From the NCBI GenBank assembly GCA_032622095.1, contig CP136067.1:77774705-77838704 (forward strand): a stretch of 64,000 nt of DNA. Direction: 5' to 3'. The stretch is from Siphonodentalium dalli (Eukaryota > Mollusca > Scaphopoda > Gadilida > Siphonodentaliidae). The notes beneath the pieces are model-generated. The model made no database searches. It saw nothing but the letters and a program-made list of their open reading frames with translations, and was not told the origin of the DNA. The position numbers and the translations under genes were made by a program. This document shows positions 22,901-32,202 of this stretch, piece by piece (position 1 is the first letter of the stretch; each line of letters opens with the position of its first letter).

Positions 22901-25044
22901 CATAAAGCATACACCACCAAAGACAGCTCACCTCAAAGAAGGAAAAAGTATCAGCTCGGCAACCCATGCGTCCGACAGAAGCTGTAAGTGTTAGCTCTTA
23001 GGCTATTTTTAACCATATCTAGTGACCTTCACAGAGGGTTTGAGTGTTAAATTTGTATGTCCGAAACAAACCAGACAACGTACTTGATTACTTGTATTAT
23101 TACAATTACGAGATATTGATGATTTAATAACCGCTGTTTATATTATTGTTGTGGGGCAATAGACATAATGAATATAAGAACAGAGTTTGCACTTTTCACC
23201 ATGTTCTCTGTTTAATTATGGTTCATTTTTATTCAATTTTAACCTTCGGACCCATTACGAAAGCCACCATATGCTTTAATCTTTTCATAATGGGAGCTGC
23301 GCTGGTGCAGCATTAAAGTTCCCGTTCCGAAGCATTATCTTGTATATGCGTGTCTTCCACAAGCAGTCTCACATATATATAAGAACATGCACTGACTTAA
23401 TACAAGGTCAAGGTACATTTGTAAATGTATTTAGGCCACTCTTATATAAGCCTTGCATATATATGAGAATATGTTGGCACAGTTGCAAAACTTATGTTAG
23501 TGGGTGGCATGACATGATAGTTTAGGATAATTCGGTTATAACTATAATTGTTTTATTGTGCGATAACTTGTTATCTCATAAAATGATACTTTTCATAGAT
23601 ATAATGTGGATAGATATTATTTTTATTGCATCGATCCGTGCCTTGTCTATATGATTAATTTGTTACAATAGGCAAATTCTTACACTATTAGTTGATTTGC
23701 AGTAATATATTCACCCATGGCTAGGACGTCATGTGTGATGCACTCACCCATCAACGGGTTAATGCTGCTATTCATGAATTTTTATGTCTTCTGTTTTCAG
23801 TTGCTGAGAGTGCTGCAGCCATGGTTCTCCTGCCATCACAGTTCAAAGAGAACATTGACTACATTATCATATGTGGCTCAAAGGTATGTAGCTCAAGTAA
23901 TAGTATAATTTAGTGTAAATCTAGGTCATCTAGTCTTTCACACAAATTCAGTCATGTAACCGATATTAATAGATTATGTAGCTAGTGTCATCACTTAAAC
24001 TGTTTAGGTCCGCCATGTGGATTTGAGCATCTATTGGGTGAGGCTTCGGTGTCCAATAGATGCGAAATACCCGGTGGACACAAACAGTTGAAGCAACAAC
24101 ATAAGCTACATATTTTATTTATACATTGCATAAAACATGCATGCCTTTTCTGTGGTATTTCTGCAGCAAAATGATTTTATTTTAAACTGGCCTTGTTGTA
24201 ATGGTTTAAAGATGTTTTATAGCGAAAAAACATCTGTTTACAACTTTTGATTCAAACATCTAAAAAAAAATGTCGGTTCAGGTCGGTTTACGTGCCTAGT
24301 TACCTGCGCAATTTACATATACGTCGTGAAAGTTGTACTAACCTAAGAAAGCCACACTAATAATTCATGTCTGTACTGAATAAATAATCTCATAGCTCTC
24401 TTAATAATAACTGTGGTTTGAAATAACTCACATAAATTTGTCAACCTCACTACACAATGGACAAGATGCGCTGTTCTTAGTTCTGTTTACTTTTGTCCTG
24501 GTTGTGTTGACACTACCAATCGTGAGTGCATGCTACTCGTAATGTATTTCTGTTTGTGTTATTATTCATACATAAAACGTTTCTTGGATCAGATACTGGT
24601 GCTCAATCAAAGCTGTGATCCTTAAACATAGTGTCAAGATTTAAACTAAAGCATTGGGAAATATATAAATTATTCAGTTCCGCTCTAGTTCTGCAGCTAA
24701 ACTTGGCTATTGTTGTCGTTCCTTCTCTAACCATGTTTAAATTTCTCATCCAGGATAGACCTGGGGATGCTGGGGACAGCCCGTACATTGAGTGTGATGG
24801 CGAGATCTTTGGGGCAACTGAATTCACTGTTTATGCTGAAAACGAAGAGATATGCAAAGCAACTGATCTGTTTCATGGGTTCATGATGATGATGGCCTGT
24901 TACTACACATTCAACATGGCCTACCCCAGCAGAATTGTGAACACACTGACATTTATGCAGCGAGTATTACTGAAAATAAATGACAGTGCCAAGAAGGATA
25001 AAGCTGCAAAGAAGATTGCCTCTCTTTTAAAGAGAATTGCTTGA
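13820..25044 (+). CDS. Multi-exon gene, SAMD3-like C-terminal region (7 exons recognised)
   Basis: Seven exons: 13820-13992, 14764-14863, 15723-15828, 21998-22248, 22818-22983, 23801-23883 and 24754-25044. All junctions are AG/GT, and exon-end phases 2,0,1,0,1,0 join without a stop from 13904 to the TGA at 25042-25044. The joined protein has a WKTRLSDKFRNSRR segment, a basic linker, FPDRRKYIIDDCPG followed by EIKEKYPCLF, and a C-terminal PSRIVNTLTFMQRVLLKI segment, ending in lysine-rich KRIA. This order (K/R-rich W..L..KFRN.RR, then FP.RR...YP.LF, then a hydrophobic 'TFMQRVLL' block) resembles proteins annotated as sterile alpha motif domain-containing protein 3-like; their biochemical role is not known to me. 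No SAM domain was found here; the 5' exons are missing or unrecognised. Exon 1 needs a frame change in a 9-T run. The gene is certain enough; the family name is tentative. Confidence 0.8.
14764..14863 (+). CDS. Exon 2 of the SAMD3-like gene
   Basis: Acceptor TCTTCTTTTCAG and donor GTGAGT. Supplies the last base of a tyrosine codon begun in exon 1 and ends at a full codon. Reads QYCDAIHALMNISQSIQKSV and onward to MDPV. Confidence 0.85.
15400..15465. repeat. 'CTCTTATATA' repeat family, short copy
   Basis: Intronic fragment with AGACTCACATATATATGAG and GTTTTGGCACATGG, matching the family at 3610-3900. Confidence 0.5.
15723..15828 (+). CDS. Exon 3 of the SAMD3-like gene
   Basis: Acceptor TTTCTCTCCAG and donor GTGAGT, leaving phase 1. 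Reads DFWKTRLSDKFRNSRRRELK and then a lysine-rich stretch, the most family-like segment of the gene. Confidence 0.9.
16566..19667 (+). pseudogene. Non-LTR retrotransposon (Jockey/CR1-like) endonuclease-reverse transcriptase, broken
   Basis: An N-terminal exonuclease-endonuclease-phosphatase domain shows LIGLNCRSLNANWDNF, then GSIYRPN, LIGDFNIDLL and SDHFATF. A reverse transcriptase follows, with NYRPISILP, FIDLSKAFDMISH, MPQGSILGPVLFLIYVNDM and the catalytic FADDT, then a C-terminal region ending in a Cys-containing tail. The reading frame is interrupted by a TAG near 16968 and by frame changes near 17285, 17822 and 18345, so it cannot make full-length enzyme. It lies in the sense orientation within an intron of the host gene. 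An 76-codon frame at 16324-16554 may be the remnant of upstream element sequence. The superfamily is secure; the clade is not. Confidence 0.9.
20149..20175 (+). repeat. LINE 3' tail, (AATC)n
   Basis: A short AATC tandem tail follows AATAAA-like sequence about 480 bp after the LINE stop codon and probably marks its 3' end. Confidence 0.65.
20370..20650 (+). repeat. Dispersed repeat family 'AATCCGAATT', copy 1
   Basis: Shares AATCCGAATTCACGCTC, ATTTGATTCGAGTCGAGG and TTGATAAATAACAGGTTTTG with 47.60-47.91 kb. A shorter copy lies at 29.29-29.40 kb. Non-coding. Confidence 0.65.
21288..21344. repeat. Short dispersed repeat AAAGAGCGTT / ATTCCTGATATGG
   Basis: AAAGAGCGTT, then AATTCCTGATATGGAAC, then AATAAAGAGCGTTTA. 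The same order or its complement occurs at 44.08, 46.89, 51.56 and 53.71 kb. Confidence 0.5.
21998..22248 (+). CDS. Exon 4 of the SAMD3-like gene
   Basis: Acceptor TTCTATTTCAG at 21997; a second AG six bases later also keeps frame, so two acceptors are possible. The donor is GTTGGT. Reads SPLVWGIPNFKPPRPEGE, then RTFPDRRKYIIDD and KEKYPCLFDEDE. It follows a 6.2-kb intron that hosts a LINE. Confidence 0.9.
22310..22475. repeat. 'CTCTTATATA' repeat family, intron 4 copy
   Basis: Contains ATGCTTATATAAGAGAATAC, its inverted partner TATTCTCTTGTATATGCG, and ATGAAAGGGTTAATT as in the 3.6-kb copy. It lies between exons 4 and 5. Confidence 0.6.
22818..22983 (+). CDS. Exon 5 of the SAMD3-like gene
   Basis: Acceptor TGAATCCACAG and donor GTAAGT, phase 0 in and phase 1 out. 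Reads LAEEYKRLTTYDLASSMLSE and ends in a serine-rich linker. Confidence 0.85.
23285..23485. repeat. 'CTCTTATATA' repeat family, intron 5 copy
   Basis: Starts with GGGAGCTGCGCTGGTGCAGC and includes CTCACATATATATAAG and GCATATATATGAGAAT. It lies between exons 5 and 6, in inverted orientation relative to the 3.6-kb copy at its left end. Confidence 0.55.
23801..23883 (+). CDS. Exon 6 of the SAMD3-like gene
   Basis: Acceptor TTCTGTTTTCAG and donor GTATGT, phase 1 in and phase 0 out. Reads AESAAAMVLLPSQFKENIDY and IIICGSK. Confidence 0.85.
24754..25044 (+). CDS. Terminal exon 7 of the SAMD3-like gene
   Basis: Acceptor TTTCTCATCCAG and stop TGA. Reads DRPGDAGDSPYIECDGEIFG, then a hydrophobic MMMMACYYTFNMAYPSRIV block and an amphipathic lysine-rich tail. 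It gives the C-terminus of the protein. Confidence 0.9.
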   Translation, partial: DRPGDAGDSPYIECDGEIFGATEFTVYAENEEICKATDLFHGFMMMMACYYTFNMAYPSRIVNTLTFMQRVLLKINDSAKKDKAAKKIASLLKRIA

Positions 25045-25076
25045 GATGTGCCGCTAACTAGAAACTACAATAATGA

Positions 25077-25271
25077 TCTAATTAATCGACTACTTAAACA
25101 CAGCAGAATTATGGGTAACTTTTCAGGATTTAGTGGGAAATATGTCTTGTTGCCATTCATCGGAAAGCTCTCGCCGCGAGCTTTCCGATGAATGGCAACA
25201 AGCCATATTTCCGACTAAATCTTGAAAAGTTACCCATAATTCTGCTGTGTTTAAGGAGTCGATTAATTAGA
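25077..25271. repeat. 195-bp near-perfect foldback hairpin beside the gene's stop
   Basis: Two arms of about 95 bp, from TCTAATTAATCGAC (25077) to GTCGATTAATTAGA (25271), meet at a central CTCG-CCG-CGAG. Arm words such as GCAGAATTATGGGTAACTTT and TGCCATTCATCGGAAAGC reappear inverted with very few mismatches. It begins 33 bp after the TGA of the SAMD3-like gene, so it probably lies in the 3' untranslated region. Confidence 0.85.
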
Positions 25272-25384
25272 GCATTACTGTTCCTCAATGTCGCAAGGCA
25301 GAATATTATATTCCAATTACTAAATACTCAATGACAAGTACCGGTAGTTCCCTTTGGAAATTTTCAAATAATAAGTTCACCGAG

Positions 25385-25525
25385 CAAACTTGGATGCATT
25401 CTCGAATATATGTGAGGTTTACCCTATGGGAGACTTGCATATATAAGAAAATGCTCTGGCACATGGGTCATTTGAGTCTTTAATGCCTCACCAGTGCAGC
25501 TCTCAACATGAAACGGTTAAACAAT
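25385..25525. repeat. 'CTCTTATATA' repeat family, downstream copy
   Basis: TGCATTCTCGAATATATGTG, CCCTATGGGAGACTTGCAT and CCAGTGCAGCTCTCAACATG match the 3.6-kb copy. Confidence 0.6.
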
Positions 25526-26090
25526 TTGGATTTGAACTCGTTTTAGAAGAATACAATGATATTTAACACACCGACAAGTGCATAATCCTTTTTAAAATAT
25601 TGCCGGAAAAATTCATATGACATTTTATGCAAGGTTGTTTGTTGCCCTTGTGATGGCATAGACCCCATGATCGCTTTATTTCAAAATATGATTATGAACT
25701 TGTTTTCAACATTAAAATTGGCATGTTTTTTCAACACGTGGTGCATGTAAAATATTTGGTTTTTACTGGTGACGTTTCCTTGTCTCTTAAGACTCAAATC
25801 GACATCCAAATGGATTTAAACTTGAGTAATGTGAATCACTGGAAAAAGCTGGTTGCTATTCATTTTGTTTTTGGCACATCTCAAGCAATTCATTCACAGT
25901 ACTATAGCTCTACTTTCTTTTTATGTGTTTTCATCTGTGCTATTTCATTCTTGTTCATTATGTGGCAATCTAGCTGAATATTTATCTGAACTGTCTCTGA
26001 AATTCTCTCTTTGATTGAATTATCTTGGACACTTAAATGGCTAAGTATGGCATATCTTCCAGTTATAAATGGAAACATCACACAATTGAA

Positions 26091-26201
26091 ATGGTGGCGT
26101 GAAATAATTTGTTGCGCTTGAGTGTTTTACAAAATAGTCCTTGCCTCAAATGAATTATGTTGTAAAACACTTAACTGCAATGGATTATTTCACTCCACCA
26201 T
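26091..26201. repeat. Foldback, ~41-bp arms
   Basis: ATGGTGGCGTGAAATAAT with AGTGTTTTACA on the left is mirrored by TGTAAAACACTTAA and ATTATTTCACTCCACCAT on the right. A TA microsatellite follows at 26235-26253. Confidence 0.7.
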
Positions 26202-26410
26202 ATAATCGCTCTTATCTATTTAAATTACAGTGCCTATATATATATATATATATGTTATTCTGAATAAAAGAAATTTAGATTTAGATTCTCATATCTCATT
26301 GTACTGAAAACCATCGATGGGTACCCACCCCATGTAACCAACCACCCCCACCAACACCACCCAGCTGGGTTCCCCATCCATTCTTCGACGCACCAAATTT
26401 GTCAGATGAC

Positions 26411-26760
26411 ATGGACCTGTGTCGGCCCAAACGTGCCACTTTACACGCCTGACGCGCTTTCTATGGACAAACTCTCTGACGCGTTTAGTGTGTCAACTGA
26501 CACGATTGGGCGACACGTTAGATGTGTCGCATGACACGTTTGCTGTGTCACAAGATATGGACCCGTGTCGCCAAAACGTGTCGTTTTACACGCCTGACGC
26601 GCTTGCTATGGACAAACTCTGTGACGCGTTTAGTGTGTCAACTGACACGATTGGGCGACACGTTATGCGTGTCGCATGACACGTTTACTGTGTCACCTGA
26701 CATGTTTACTGTGTCATTTGACGCGCTTTCTATGGACAACTTATCGTGTCATTTGACACG
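26411..26760 (+). repeat. 146-bp tandem repeat rich in GTGTC/GACAC palindromes
   Basis: ATGGACCTGTGTCGGC at 26411 recurs as ATGGACCCGTGTCGCC at 26557, and a partial third unit follows. Each unit contains GTGTCAACTGACACG and GTGTCGCATGACACG, palindromes with short spacers, together with GACGCG words. The open frames across it are repeat artefacts. Confidence 0.7.
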
Positions 26761-26784
26761 GTAAAGTTTTTCACTAGCTGCACC

Positions 26785-26905
26785 ACCAACATCTTCTCGA
26801 GTCGAATCCCATCGGGCTCATCACATCCATCTACCCAGATGACTGGGCCGACACACCATCGGCATCTGCTGCTCGAGTCGAATCCCATCGAGCCTCACAC
26901 CACAT
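26785..26905 (+). repeat. 77-bp repeat related to 9850-10010
   Basis: GATGACTGGGCCGACACACC, CTGCTCGAGTCGAATCCCAT and CATCGAGC match the unit at 9.85-10.01 kb. CTCGAGTCGAATCCCATCG occurs twice here. Confidence 0.6.
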
Positions 26906-27336
26906 GGAGGACTATCCAGACCGGCAGGCCCTCATTCAACTTTCTGTATTGTTGAATTTAATAAACATGTGGCCATCTCCGCAAAACACCGAGTCTCTCT
27001 CAATCCCAACAAACTTAAACAATGGGGCTCTCAATATGGGGTGAAGCTTGGTCGCGATCGACAAGTGCGCTAGTCACCTCCTTGCTCTCTCAAACAAAAG
27101 CCTAGGAGTATAATTCAACACATGGAAATTGCGAACCACCGTCCTCAAACCGCACGAGAGGTGGTTGTATGGGAGTCTCGTACTTGCGGATTGGCCAAGC
27201 CCCATCCTCTAGGTTCGAACACCCCAGGGACTTGGAAGCACTCAATGCAACGGGGAGTCCCCTGAGTTAGGCCCGGACACATGGTAAAGAATGTTTGGAC
27301 AGTTGGGGTCTTGTATAATTATTATTAAATAGTTAC

Positions 27337-27455
27337 CAACATTCACAGAAAACGTCAAATGCATTTGCCCCTCTGGGAAAATCTGCTTTGGGCATTCTTG
27401 TATTTGGAACCCTCGGTCGAGGCTTATCCTTCGCGTTTCTGTTACCGATCCACAC
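27337..27455 (-). CDS. Candidate exon 4
   Basis: Acceptor ATAATTGTCAG, donor GTAACT. 39 codons plus two bases, charged and proline-containing, no stop in the joined frame. Confidence 0.4.
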
Positions 27456-28640
27456 CTGACAATTATAAAAGGTAAAGAGGATGTTGATTTAAATGAATGA
27501 GGAAGAATAAAACACTTGCAATTTAAGTTTATGTAACTTTCAGTAAATATTTGAAAAAAAACTGGTATGGTTACAACTTTAAATCCCCTCAATAAGGTCA
27601 TGAACATGAACATGGATTATGTGATTCTCATAAAAAATTAGTTCCAACTTAGACTTGGTGTAGCAATCATAATTATTTGCTACATCGTAACTGATTGTTT
27701 GAATGAACATGGTTACTTATTGTCACTTTCTCCGCGAGATTCCTTTTCATGCATGCACTTGTGATGACTTACGTCGCAAAAGATATACCTTCATTTTAAC
27801 TCGATAATTAGTTTAGGGTCGGATGCATTCTGATAGATACTAGGGTCAGAAGACCGGATACATAAATCTTTTTTATTTTGTCCTAATTATACAATCTATA
27901 CTCACCTGAACCCAGTCATCAAACATTTTCAGTCTTTTGACAACCTCCTCTATCTGGTCACTACTGCCAACGCTTCTCGTGTCTTTTTGCTAAGCAACCT
28001 CCAGAATATCAACCTCTGTTTGGCTGTCCTTTCTTCTTTTTGACTGGAAGGACAGAATACATGTAGCCAACATTTATAAATAAGGAGAGGTATCACAGAG
28101 CATGCTTGACCACTGGTTCACTATAATATATACTGTTTCAAGTCAATCTTACTATTTGGACAAAAAAAGATCAATATTTAATAAATTTGGGCGGGCATAA
28201 CCCAAAATTGAACTGAATGGGCGAAACCTATTAAATGTGGGTATCTGTCGGCCCTGTCAGACTCACAGTCTGTTCATACAAAAGATCAAATCCAATCAGA
28301 ATGACGATGAGTGAGATACTGAGGATCAAAGTTGGTTCAGACTGAGAGATGGACAGAAAGGATAGACAGACGGTACTAATTTTTACATAGTAATACATTG
28401 TAATTTATAACGGCTAAACTTTGTTTGCACAGGGGATAAAACATACATGCACTAATCAAACAGAAATATTTGAGAGGTATAATAATTGATGATCCAATTA
28501 ATAGGGGTGTAATTTCAGTATGCATTAGTAATGACATTATATATGTAGACACTTACAAAGCTGTACACTATGTTGGTAGCACTGGTGGGCTCCATCGATG
28601 AAGTTGATTTGAACAGCTCTTCTTGAAGGGGGTATACAAT
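27337..28640 (-). CDS. Candidate four-exon gene, unknown family, one in-frame TAG
   Basis: On the minus strand four segments have AG acceptors and GT donors: 28640-28557, 28341-28267, 28043-27906 and 27455-27337. The first three have lengths of 84, 75 and 138, all multiples of three, and their open frames join in phase 0; the fourth leaves phase 2. The joined product reads IVYPLQEELFKSTSS, a hydrophobic LILSISLIVILIGFDLLY that may be a membrane segment, a basic-acidic stretch EEVVKRLKMFDDWVQ, then VWIGNRNAKDKPRPRVPNT and ANAFDVFCEC. An in-frame TAG at 27992-27990 interrupts the third segment. Neither start nor stop was found. I do not recognise the family. A decaying gene, a stop allele or coincidental splice-like signals are all possible. 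Confidence 0.4.
27906..28043 (-). CDS. Candidate exon 3 with in-frame TAG
   Basis: Acceptor TGTCCTTCCAG, donor GTGAGT. 46 codons; codon 18 is TAG (27992-27990), with coding-like sequence on both sides. Confidence 0.4.
28267..28341 (-). CDS. Candidate exon 2, hydrophobic
   Basis: Acceptor CATCTCTCAG, donor GTGAGT. 25 codons, only one frame open, with a hydrophobic run of about 17 residues. Confidence 0.4.
28557..28640 (-). CDS. Candidate exon 1 of the minus-strand gene
   Basis: Acceptor TTTCTAATCTCAG after a pyrimidine-rich tract, donor GTAAGT. 28 codons, phase 0 at both ends. Confidence 0.4.
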
Positions 28641-28659
28641 CTGAGATTAGAAATTAGAA

Positions 28660-30850
28660 TTGAATAAGACAGAGCAATATACGACATATCCCCGCCAATT
28701 TATTTTTGAACTATTCTATTAAGATATTAAACACAGTTCCACATTCATCACATCAGTGTGGGGTGAACCAATGGGTTCCATTTAAAATCAATACTTGACT
28801 TTTGCTTCATAGGATTTTATGACATTGAAAGAATTTAATGTGTATTACCAGTGTAAATTGTACAGGGCTAATCGTTAAATCGCACTTAAAAACCAAAAAA
28901 AAACACCAAAAAAAAACAAACAAAAAACATTAACAGCCCACAACTTAACGTGACTGCAAGCTCAGATGGTGTGATTACACCCGCCATGCCAATACTGACC
29001 CAAACTGTTATAGGTCTATGGAAGTCCTGCACTGAAAATGAACCAATCATATCAAAATCAATCCCAAAGTAATGTTCAAAGTACAGGTAGTTTCAAAGCT
29101 GAAGTAACCTACAATAATTGTACTATCATTCAATTATTGTGGAAAGTGATTTATTTATGTACCGTATATAAATTTAACAGATAATGGGACAAATATAAGT
29201 GATCAATATAAAAATATTGAAATCTTGTTATGGCTATTGGGCTTAACCGCAATTGGGTAGAGATGTAAGTAATTGCGGTTAAGTGCAATTGAATTATTCG
29301 GGGTTAAAAAGTATTTTAATTGAGTCAAGGAACCCATCCATCAATGCTTAGAGTTATCAGATTTTTATTTTTTAAATATGTTATTTTTCACCGCCTGAAA
29401 TAAAATCAGCTGACTTCTTCCAGAAAGAGTAGACATGCGTCGAAACCATGCATTACAAGAAGTCGTGGCTACCTGTAAAAAAAGTGGCGGTCGCAAAATT
29501 AATTTGGATTAAGATTAACACGATGAAAAATATCGCAATCAACAAGAATACAGTATTTTATGATAGTTGATATTGGATACATACATATAGATCATGCCTT
29601 GAATCTCTACTCTGGCTATGTCGGTAGAGATCATATTACACCATGACATTTACACAACCTGGGAACTTTTTGATGTTCTGATCCGTTCTGACAGGGAACT
29701 TTATAACATTGAACAAAAAAGGCAGTGAATATATTTCAATAATCTACGGTACTTCATATTGGGGGGGGGGTGGTCCCAGCTTGAGATTGCATGCTTTTCT
29801 GTGACTTTTGTGAGACGTTATCGCCATAAACATTGAATTATGAGGAGAAATTCCATAAGCGACGCAAAGCAAAATTGCTCACAAAATCACTTAAATCGTG
29901 CGGTTTCGAGTTGGGACATTCACATGCAGTGAACATTATTTTAAATGGAACAAGTGATAACTAAGAAATAAATTCCCGGCATTATTCTTTCAACTTTAAT
30001 TAAAAAGTTTATACGGTTCCCTGTCAAAACTTCAAAGGTTTTGTACTAGTGTAATATGATCTCTATACGCCTATAGTACGGGTGTTAATATATTGATTTT
30101 TCAAAACTAGGTAAAGTAAACAAAATTATCCAAAATAAATTTATAGCCAAAATTGGCAATTTATCAAGCCCAGCCACCAGTTAAATGTTATGTCTGTTTA
30201 ATGTCTAATGATATGGCTGCTTTAGTTCCCAGGCAACTGCTTCATATTTAACTTTTGCTGTGGAGATTTGCTTGTAAATCCCCATTCAAAATTGGTCACT
30301 TGACCTCCCACTCAAGTCCAATTGAATTATTAATAAATGTGAAAACGGCCTGCTATAATTGGCAGCACAGTTCACAGCTCATGTAAATAAAATATTGAAC
30401 TGATTCTTTATTTTGACTGAGTGAAATTTATAAATTTCAGAAATTTCTTTTCTATAATTTGGCGCTTGTTTACCGTTGGAATTTGGAAAATAAAACGTGA
30501 CTGTAGTCTTATTTCAGTTAAATATTGCCATATAGAATAAGACACTAAATTAAATATAATGCAAACAATAAACCCAGTATCATATTAAAACTCAACTTTC
30601 GTTTATTTTGTTTTGAGCAGTGTTTTGAGTAGGTATTTGCAGATTTTTGTCTTTTCTTTCTTCGAAAACAAAATTCTTGGAAAATAACTTCAAAGACTTC
30701 TCGCGAGACAATTTGAAAACGAGAATAGCACGTGACTCAGCGATCAGGGGCGTGGCCATCAATCGACATTGGGAGAAGGGGTAAATTATATATATAATGC
30801 GATATTACAGAACAAACGAATTCCTACTTGGTACCAGCATCGTATCACAG
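28660..30850. other. No supported gene
   Basis: AT-rich, with A-rich tracts near 28890-28930 and a poly-G run near 29761-29771. A segment near 29.0 kb (minus) has an AG and an open stretch beginning DFHRPITVW, but its frame does not join the candidate exon downstream. Confidence 0.4.
29225..29400 (+). repeat. Dispersed repeat family 'AATCCGAATT', copy 2 (partial)
   Basis: GAGTCAAGGAACCCATCCA and the following stretch match the copies at 20.4 and 47.6 kb. Its left part differs and carries a small ACCGCAATT/AATTGCGGTT inverted pair. Confidence 0.5.
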
Positions 30851-30860
30851 AATACGAAAC

Positions 30861-31537
30861 AATGGCTGCGGACACAAGTGCCATATAGCGATGGCATAGT
30901 AGGTGTGACAATTTATTATGGTGGAGTTTGGTGACAATTGGTCCGTCATAATTCTGTGCCATAGATATCCATGTCGCCCGCTGATTTTCCGCACAATGAG
31001 TCGACTGGACCAATTAACCATTGCTTTTCACCAAGGTTAATCTCATTACGTTTTGCTAAATTGTATTCACGACGATATATATAATTGCACGATAGATCGT
31101 CCAGAATTGTGTTTGGCCGTGGCCTGGTGGCAATTCCTCAGTGACTGACATATATATCAATATTGTGGTACGTTTTTTTATATGATCTCAATGCATGCAT
31201 GTTTATCTACTTATATTAATTTCATTAATATAAACAATCATGGCTGTTGAGATGGGTTATTCATTAAGTTATCAAGTGGACTTGTGTGTTAGCATGCACA
31301 ATATAACACTGCGTGTTGAGTAAAGATCACCATCGAAAAGACATTCAGGTAGATACATCCCTGAGAGATCGACCGTCGCTGGTAGAGCTTGGTAGACTCA
31401 TTGTGCGAATTTTCAGAGTGCGACATGGCTTGCTATGGCATATTAATTATGACAACCAATTGTCACCAAACTCCACCATAATAAATTGTCACACCTACTA
31501 TGCCATCGCTACTGTGGTACGTGTGTCCGCAGCCAAT
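30861..31537. mobile_element. Foldback element with ~144-bp inverted arms
   Basis: Left arm 30861-31004 and right arm 31394-31537 are inverted copies sharing GATGGCATAGTAGGTGTGAC, TTTATTATGGTGGAGTTTGG and CACAATGAGTC. The 390-bp centre is AT-rich and non-coding. Not assigned to a superfamily. Confidence 0.75.
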
Positions 31538-31605
31538 AGTAAAATATAGACAGTCCTTGTTCTTATACCAATCCACAGCCATTGAATGGTTTTATAATTG
31601 TGCCT

Positions 31606-31690
31606 GCGTGTGTGTGTGTGTGGGGGGGGGGGGGTGTATGTGTGTGTGTGGGGGGGGGGGGTTATTGGGTGTGTGTGTGTGGTGGGGGTG
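31606..31690 (+). repeat. GT / poly-G microsatellite
   Basis: Alternating TGTGTG blocks and runs of 10-13 G. A frame across it is low complexity only. Confidence 0.85.
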
Positions 31691-31811
31691 CATATATACT
31701 CTGGACAGATGTGAACTAAAGCACGTTGGCTGGTAAGGTTGGTGAGGTTGGTTGGCTAGGCGTAAATCATGTGTGCAGGCATTCGCATAGAGGTTGCATA
31801 ATAATATATAT

Positions 31812-31852
31812 TATGTACATATTATGTACATATTATGTACATATGTACATTT
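31812..31852 (+). repeat. 11-bp tandem repeat TATTATGTACA
   Basis: TATTATGTACA is repeated about three times and ends in ATATGTACAT. Confidence 0.8.
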
Positions 31853-32202
31853 GTTCCAGCTCTGCATCGTGTGCGATATAGTATAGACAATATTATGTGC
31901 ACGTACGTTAACTGGTTCAGTGCTGAAAGCCCATATTTGGACCCTATGTAAGAGTGCTGGAAGCCCACATATGGGCTTTGCCAATGACACTGTCTTGTTT
32001 AGTCAACTCTTGTTTAGTTTAATCATTTAAATAGCGTTTGTCAGGTAATATTTCAGAAATATTGTTACATATATAATTAAATTGGGACATTGTGAAGTTT
32101 GAATGGATGCCGACCAATAAAATTGTCAGAAAAGGTACTTATATCTCGAAAAGTTTGAGAAAAATTACAAATGTTTTGCCCTAAGGGCGGCCGACAACCA
32201 AG

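Noticed and set aside
27170..27240. Possible tRNA or tRNA-derived SINE (GGTTCGAACACCCC resembles a B box)
   Set aside because: No matching A box at the right distance and no cloverleaf could be drawn from the flanking bases.
28940..29065. Possible further upstream exon of the minus-strand gene (DFHRPITVW...)
   Set aside because: An acceptor-like AG is present, but no donor gives the phase needed to join the exon at 28640, and the open stretch runs on into T-rich sequence.
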